Shown: in pieces, positions 58,371 to 64,000 of the stretch
Position numbering within the stretch: the stretch's first letter is position 1
Layout of the letters: the number at the start of each line of letters is the position of its first letter
From: Nitrospira sp.
GTDB taxonomy: Bacteria > Nitrospirota > Nitrospiria > Nitrospirales > Nitrospiraceae
Assembly: GCA_020853775.1 (NCBI GenBank)
Contig: JADYYH010000067.1
Location: 1 to 64,000 of the forward strand
Length of the DNA stretch: 64,000 nt
Reading direction: 5' to 3'
Made by a program: the position numbers and the translations under genes
Notes under the pieces: model-generated
The model's input: only the letters and a program-made list of their open reading frames with translations
Databases searched by the model: none
What the model was told of the DNA's origin: nothing

Positions 58371-60137
58371 TTACGAAGGCCTCGCCGGTTCGACGATGCG
58401 GAAGCGCACCTCATCAACTTGCGTATAGGCCGATGTTTCTTCCCCTGCAAACAGCCCGCACCGGTAGAGGCCAGCCGTCCATCCTGTGGCCGGACGAGGC
58501 AGGACAAAATAACCGGACTGATCGTTCGTGGACATGATGAGCCGGTCTTGCGCGACGGCTGTGTGTGCGCCGGCCAATTCGGCGGTCTCTTTGAAACAGC
58601 GGGCGGCCAAGGGCACCTCATCGTACGAAGCGGTGACCAGGCTGAAAACCAGATAGATCTCCTGTTGATTGCCGGGGAAGCTGATGCCCGGATCCAACGG
58701 AATGAAGTCGTGCGCGCCGGTCGGCGAATCGTCGCGCATCACTTTCTTGGCTGGAATGACGAAGCGGAACCAGGCGAAGTCAGCGTCCCGGCCGACGAGG
58801 GAGGCGGCAGCATCCAACGTGTTTTGCGGCTTCAAGGCGTCGATGGCCTTGGCCGCGAGCTCCGCTTCCGAGGGAATGGTCGGTGCTGCCGCTTTGGCTT
58901 GAGCCGCATTGGCTGCAGCCTCCTCTTCGACCTGCTGCGCAAACTCCGGCACGTGTACACGCACCTTGTCCAACCACTGCATGAGGGTGGCCTTATTGAG
59001 TACCCGCGTTCCGGACGGGAGTTCGAGGTCCTTCGTCGATTTTTCGAACTCCAGGGTCGCATCGTACAGCGTTTTGAACTGCATGTAGGCGTCTTCCCAG
59101 CGTTCCAGTTCCACCATGCATTGGCCCAGCCGAAATGCCGTCGTCGTATGTTCCTCATCCGTCGGGTCGAATTCCGATCCGGCTTGAGACACCGCGAGCG
59201 CGTCTTTGCATCGGCCCAGCCCCATGAGGATGAGACTGAGGTGCTGGCCGGCCAGCGGATCCATCGGGTTGAGACGCAGGAGTTCCCGGTAGACCGGTTC
59301 GGCCTCCCGGAACCGTCCTGCCTCGAACAGCCGATACCCTTCTGCGCGGATCATCGACCAGTCGCGGAGTTGTGTCGGACTGACATCCGGCGTCATGACC
59401 GGTGCGAAGCGGCGGCCCCGCTCCGTCGAACCGAAGAACACCGTGAGCAGATTTCTGGCCGACAGGTGAAGCGGCGAACCGGGCGAGACTCGATCCAGGA
59501 CGAAGTGCACGTCGCGTTCGGCGCCTTCGTAATCGAGAATATCAAACCGTGCCCGGGCCAGGGCCAATCGCCAGTTGAGCATGTCCGGGCCGAGCGCTAC
59601 CGCTTTTTTGTAGGCCTCGAAAGATTCTTCCAGGCGGTCGAGTTTCCGGAGTTCGCGTGCCAGACGCAGATGGATCAGCGGATTATGCGGATCGATGGCC
59701 GCGATGCGTTGAAGTTCGGCGACCGCTTCTTCGACCTGCCCTGATCTCACCAGCACGCTCCATTTGGCCCATCGCACATCGAGCGCGGCGGGGACTCGCG
59801 CGAGAACCGTGTTGTACGATTCAAGCGCCGCGTCGGTCTGGCGTGAGGTGGCTAACATATCACCGCGAAGTTGATGGAGCGCGAGGGCGTGAGGATGCTC
59901 ATGGATCCCCTGCTCGACGATCCCGAGCGCGAGAGCGATCGTGCCCTGTTCCCAGGCGGCCTTGGCATGTTGTGCGATTTGGCCTTCCGGGTGGAGCGGG
60001 ATGTCATTGGGCGACGCGACGGAACCGGTTTCCGCGATGAGCGTGAGAAGGAGCAGGACCAGTAGGGCAAGCGACTGGGCATTGCGGTGAACCGGTCGGT
60101 CACTACGAACCGCGACGAGGAATCGATGTATGATCAT
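58371..60137 (-). CDS. TPR repeat protein
   Basis: 588 aa with signal peptide and TPR-like units (AVAELQRIAAIDPHNPLIHLRLARELRKLDRLEESFEAYKKAVALGP). Confidence 0.8.
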   Translation of the reverse strand: MIIHRFLVAVRSDRPVHRNAQSLALLVLLLLTLIAETGSVASPNDIPLHPEGQIAQHAKAAWEQGTIALALGIVEQGIHEHPHALALHQLRGDMLATSRQTDAALESYNTVLARVPAALDVRWAKWSVLVRSGQVEEAVAELQRIAAIDPHNPLIHLRLARELRKLDRLEESFEAYKKAVALGPDMLNWRLALARARFDILDYEGAERDVHFVLDRVSPGSPLHLSARNLLTVFFGSTERGRRFAPVMTPDVSPTQLRDWSMIRAEGYRLFEAGRFREAEPVYRELLRLNPMDPLAGQHLSLILMGLGRCKDALAVSQAGSEFDPTDEEHTTTAFRLGQCMVELERWEDAYMQFKTLYDATLEFEKSTKDLELPSGTRVLNKATLMQWLDKVRVHVPEFAQQVEEEAAANAAQAKAAAPTIPSEAELAAKAIDALKPQNTLDAAASLVGRDADFAWFRFVIPAKKVMRDDSPTGAHDFIPLDPGISFPGNQQEIYLVFSLVTASYDEVPLAARCFKETAELAGAHTAVAQDRLIMSTNDQSGYFVLPRPATGWTAGLYRCGLFAGEETSAYTQVDEVRFRIVEPARPS

Positions 60138-60368
60138 AGTGGAGGTCTCTCGTGTTATGGCAAAGCCGTCTCATGGCATTCGATCGTTAGAGGCATGACG
60201 AGTGTGAAGGATTCGCCGCCGCCTGAGCATGAGACGTAAGCATGTATCTTACTGTATGAACAGCCAGCCCTGCGAGGGTATCAGGAGGCGACGTCCTTCA
60301 CTCAATCGTGATGCGTTACGGGTGCCGTGAGGTCTGACCCGATCAGAACGGAGAGAAGGAGTACACGC

Positions 60369-61931
60369 TTATCGTACGTTGACGAAGCAGCCTTGGGCCG
60401 TGGCTCGCAGCTGATGGATCTCTTCGCTCCGCGTCACCGAAAGCGGCATGGTATGAGAGAGTTCTTCGATGAGAAGATCGGTCGTCAACGGCTGCTTGTG
60501 ATACAGCGCGCGATAAAGGCCGGCGACCACGGCCTGTTCGATTTCCGAGCCGCTGAAACCTGCACTCGCATCAACGAGCTTCGGAAGATTGAATTGCGAG
60601 CGGTCTTGTTTGCGCAGGCCCAGATGGATCGCCCAGATGGCGGTGCGTTCGTCGGTGTCGGGCAGGTCCACAAAGAAGATCTCGTCGAAGCGACCTTTGC
60701 GCAGCAACTCCGGCGGCAGAGCGGACAGTGTATTGGCTGTCGCCACGACGAAGACCTCCTGCTTCTTTTCCTGCAGCCAGGTGAGGAAGGCGCCGAAGAG
60801 CCGGCGGCTCAAGCCCCCATCCGCATCGCCGCTGCCGCCTCCTGCGGACATGGCCTTTTCGATTTCATCGATCCAGAGCACGATCGGCGACAGGGATTCG
60901 GCCATCTCGATGGCTTTGCGAAAGTTCTTTTCGGACTCGCCGATGAATTTGTCGAATAACCGGCTCGCATCCAGCTTGAGCAGGGGCAGTTGCCACTCGC
61001 GCGCAATGGCTTTGGCCGCGAGGGATTTGCCGCATCCCGGTACACCGACCAACATGATGCCGCGCGGCGGGGTCAGATTGAGCGCCTTGGCTTCGGCCGT
61101 GAATCCCACCCTCGCCCGCTCCAGCCAGGATTTCAGATTCGCGAACCCGCCCAGTTCGAAGCGGTTGTCTTCCAACGGATAATATTCCAGCAAGCCGCCG
61201 TCTCGTATCGCCTGGACCTTACGCGTGAGAATGGTTTGCACATCATCGGCGGAGAGGACTCCATCTTCGACGACGCATTGCGTGATGACCTGCCGTGCCT
61301 GATGCAAGGTCAGTCCTCGTAAGGCGCGAAGGATGGCATCACAGTCTTGGTCGGACGGGCTTGCAATCGCCGACGTGGGAGCACTCATGGAGTTGATCAG
61401 GCTCTGCACGACGGTGGTGGATGTCGGGCGCCGGGGTGACGTTCTCGTTTGCAACGATTGCAGAACGCTCTGAAGCATCGTCCGGAGTTCCTGTTGATCC
61501 GGCAGTTGCAGGTCGAGCCGCACCGCAATCTGGTCGAGGTCAAGCGGTAGGGTGATGGGATGCCCCGTCATGAGACAGGTCGCGCGTGATCGGCCGAAGT
61601 GATGGCTGACTTCGCGCAGCTGGCGCGCGACCGCGGCATCCTGCAAGTGCGGTGCAAGATCCTTCAGCCAGAACATGCCTTCGACCGTCAATCCATGGAG
61701 ATGTTGAAGCACCGCCAAGGGCGTGGCGGTGAGCTTGCTGAGACCTGGTCCTTCTTCGGCTCTGGTAAGGCCCCGCGTAATCGACCATTCGAACAGCGGC
61801 ATCCGCTCCTGAGCGGCGACGGATTGCAGCAGGGTCATCACCCGGTCTTCTTCGACGGTCTCGATCACAATGAGCGAGTGGCAGGAGCGAATCAGGGTGC
61901 GGAGATCATGCACGGTGGTTGAGGGCGGCAT
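60369..61931 (-). CDS. Ycf46-like AAA family ATPase
   Basis: IMLVGVPGCGKSLAAKAIAREW Walker A; IVLWIDEIEKAMS Walker B; FVVATANTLSALPPELLRKGRFDEIF; N-terminal LIRSCHSLIVIETVEEDRV. Confidence 0.88.
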   Translation of the reverse strand: MPPSTTVHDLRTLIRSCHSLIVIETVEEDRVMTLLQSVAAQERMPLFEWSITRGLTRAEEGPGLSKLTATPLAVLQHLHGLTVEGMFWLKDLAPHLQDAAVARQLREVSHHFGRSRATCLMTGHPITLPLDLDQIAVRLDLQLPDQQELRTMLQSVLQSLQTRTSPRRPTSTTVVQSLINSMSAPTSAIASPSDQDCDAILRALRGLTLHQARQVITQCVVEDGVLSADDVQTILTRKVQAIRDGGLLEYYPLEDNRFELGGFANLKSWLERARVGFTAEAKALNLTPPRGIMLVGVPGCGKSLAAKAIAREWQLPLLKLDASRLFDKFIGESEKNFRKAIEMAESLSPIVLWIDEIEKAMSAGGGSGDADGGLSRRLFGAFLTWLQEKKQEVFVVATANTLSALPPELLRKGRFDEIFFVDLPDTDERTAIWAIHLGLRKQDRSQFNLPKLVDASAGFSGSEIEQAVVAGLYRALYHKQPLTTDLLIEELSHTMPLSVTRSEEIHQLRATAQGCFVNVR

Positions 61932-62031
61932 AGGAATGACATGCTAGCACGGGGCCACCCTCTCACCAAGCAAAGGGGGGATTGCGGGCTAAAGCGAAGG
62001 GGCTCTGCAGACGGAAGGATTCGCCAGCCTG

Positions 62032-62895
62032 TCAGACATCGTTTTCCGTCAGGCAGCGTCCCAATCCTTCTTGTTCGGCGAGATGATAGGCGTAGTGGAT
62101 GGCGGCCAGATTGGCGATCCGTTCCTCCGCGTCTTCGCGGCTTTCGGTATGAATAAGCTGAATCCCGAATCGCGCCGTGATGGAATCGAGAAAGTCTCTC
62201 AAGCCATTGCGGTGATATTGTCCCAATCGTCCTCCGCCGGCGTTGTACTGAATGGCGCCTTCGATGAGAAGAAACCGATGGGGAATAGGCCAGAGGGGCT
62301 CGAGTTCCCGGAGAAACGTCGGGCGATTGTCGGACGAATTCGAGAAAATGGTATTGATGTCTTCTGCGCGCCGGCGTTCGACACGAAAAATATCCGGCGC
62401 TTCCGCAATGGCGTAGTCGCCGGCCGGCAGGGCTTGTGTCCGTGTTCCGGCGATCCGGATAAGTCCTTTGAATGTATAGGGCTGTGTTTCGTGCACATCG
62501 ACCAGGAGATGGATGGCGGGCACCATGATTTTCGGATGACCGAACCGGGTGACGTTCAACATGGTTTGGGGGCCGCGCAACTCCTGGCGCGGGCGTGCGG
62601 CCGGTTGCGGGCGAGGCGCTGGACCAGGCCGCGGTGGTGGAGGCGATGAGGCTGAGGGATGTTGCCTTCCGCTATCATAGCGGGCGCGCGCAGCCGGATC
62701 GCTGAGGGTTTGATAGGCCTGATTGATGAGTTGCGTACGCGCTTCGGCTTTCTTATGCAGCGCGGGGGAATGCACGAAACGATCAGGATGCCAGACCTGC
62801 ATATGTTCATGCCAGGCGCGCCGGATGTCCGCCTCCGTCGCGTCAGCAGACAGCTCTAGGATGGCGTAATAGTCGGTGGTGCGGTGGTGTGGCAT
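62032..62895 (-). CDS. J-domain protein fused to ERCC4/XPF-like nuclease domain
   Basis: N-terminal DYYAILELSADATEADIRRAWHEHMQVWHPDRF (HPD); C-terminal IHLLVDVHETQPYTF...LPAGDYAIAEAPDIFRVERRRAEDI...RFLLIEG. Confidence 0.8.
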   Translation of the reverse strand: MPHHRTTDYYAILELSADATEADIRRAWHEHMQVWHPDRFVHSPALHKKAEARTQLINQAYQTLSDPAARARYDSGRQHPSASSPPPPRPGPAPRPQPAARPRQELRGPQTMLNVTRFGHPKIMVPAIHLLVDVHETQPYTFKGLIRIAGTRTQALPAGDYAIAEAPDIFRVERRRAEDINTIFSNSSDNRPTFLRELEPLWPIPHRFLLIEGAIQYNAGGGRLGQYHRNGLRDFLDSITARFGIQLIHTESREDAEERIANLAAIHYAYHLAEQEGLGRCLTENDV

Positions 62896-63066
62896 CGATT
62901 CCTCTGTGTGGGCGAAGTGTAGCGGAGTCTGACGGGAAACAGCTAGCCCGCATTGCATCCATGCTGGCCGCAGCGTGGCGTGGCGATCGGCCATTGTGCG
63001 AGCCCTCGCGGCGGTGTATCGTAGACCGGAAGAAGCACCTGTTCTCATTTCATCCCAGCGGAGGCG

Positions 63067-64000
63067 ATGCGCATGATATTGGTGACGGGAGGCGCCGGCT
63101 ATATCGGTTCCCATACCTGTGTGGAATTGCTCAATGCCGGCTCAGCGGTGACCGTGTTCGACAACTTTTCCAACAGCCATCCTGAAGCCCTGGCGCGCGT
63201 ACAACGCATCACGGGACAATCCCTTCGTCTGATTCGAGGCGACATTCGGGATCGGGCTGCTCTGGTCGCGGCGCTTCGGGAGAGCGGTGCCACGTCGGTC
63301 ATCCACTTTGCCGGGTTGAAAGCGGTGGGTGAATCGGTCGAGAAGCCGCTCTCCTATTACGATAATAATGTGGTGGGGTCTCTGCGTCTGCTGGAAGCGA
63401 TGGGGGAGTGTGGCGTCACCACACTCGTCTTCAGTTCGTCTGCTACCGTCTACGGAGATCCGCAGCGTTTGCCATTGACGGAAGATCACCCCCTGTCCGC
63501 GACCAATCCTTATGGGCGTACGAAGTTGATGGTGGAAGAGATCTTGCGCGATCTGCAGCGTAGCAATCACTCCTGGCGGATCGGCATCCTGCGGTATTTT
63601 AATCCGGTCGGGGCGCATGCCAGCGGCCTGATCGGAGAGGATCCTCAGGGCATGCCGAACAATCTCCTGCCCTTTGTGGCGCAGGTGGCCGTCGGCCGGC
63701 GCGAACATCTGAATGTGTGGGGCAATGATTATTCCACCCCGGACGGCACGGGCGTGCGCGATTACATTCACGTGGTGGATTTGGCGCTCGGGCATCTCCA
63801 AGCGTTGGAGGCGTTGGATCAATTGGATCGCCCGAAGGAATGCCTGACCGTCAATCTCGGCACCGGTAACGGCTACAGCGTGCTGGAGATTGTTCGGGCC
63901 TTTGAGAAGGCCAGCGGGAAGGCGGTTCCCTACAAGGTGGCGCCGCGGCGTCCCGGCGATGTCGCCTCCTGTTATGCCGATCCAGGGTATGCCCTGAAAG
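63067..64000 (+). CDS. galE: UDP-glucose 4-epimerase GalE (3' end beyond window)
   Basis: [63 protein letters not shown]; runs off the window edge. Confidence 0.95.
   Translation, partial: MRMILVTGGAGYIGSHTCVELLNAGSAVTVFDNFSNSHPEALARVQRITGQSLRLIRGDIRDRAALVAALRESGATSVIHFAGLKAVGESVEKPLSYYDNNVVGSLRLLEAMGECGVTTLVFSSSATVYGDPQRLPLTEDHPLSATNPYGRTKLMVEEILRDLQRSNHSWRIGILRYFNPVGAHASGLIGEDPQGMPNNLLPFVAQVAVGRREHLNVWGNDYSTPDGTGVRDYIHVVDLALGHLQALEALDQLDRPKECLTVNLGTGNGYSVLEIVRAFEKASGKAVPYKVAPRRPGDVASCYADPGYALK

Noticed and set aside
1-64000. CRISPR arrays, tRNA or rRNA genes
   Set aside because: None recognised while reading the intergenic regions; a tRNAscan-SE/Infernal run would be needed to exclude small RNAs.

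Overview
About 64 kb of a high-GC bacterial chromosome. Gene content and dispersed-repeat style suggest a Nitrospira-like organism; this is inference and untested. Left edge: two IS630-type transposase remnants fused head-on, with an intact IS4-type element (18-bp terminal inverted repeats, 9-bp target duplication) inserted into one of them, next to a glgX gene broken by two frameshifts. 4.3-30.9 kb is mostly ordinary: glycosyltransferase, a divergent sigma-like/membrane-protein pair, TPP decarboxylase, RlmI-like methyltransferase, OPT transporter, SpoU methyltransferase, radA, tsaB, rimI, tatC, cyclophilin, a TolC/MFP/RND efflux operon led by a receiver protein, and an MFS transporter. 31-51 kb is accessory: (i) a tightly packed ~10-kb operon of two lipoproteins (one 1340 aa), membrane proteins and three different alpha/beta hydrolases; (ii) a truncated aldose-epimerase paralogue; (iii) a zeta-toxin-like kinase with an untracked 52-codon partner ORF, between 15-bp direct repeats; (iv) TPR proteins with a terminal VGxW beta module; (v) a secreted proline-rich protein whose C-terminus resembles edema-factor/ExoY nucleotidyl cyclases; (vi) a MITE-like element and gene fragments. 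52-64 kb has a PilZ protein, a hybrid histidine kinase, a probable PPi-dependent PFK, aldose epimerase, TPR protein, Ycf46-like AAA ATPase, a J-domain protein fused to an ERCC4/XPF-like nuclease domain, and partial galE. Best candidates for undescribed biology: the triple-hydrolase lipoprotein operon, the J-domain/ERCC4 fusion next to the AAA ATPase, and the secreted cyclase-like protein. All family calls are by eye; no searches were run.
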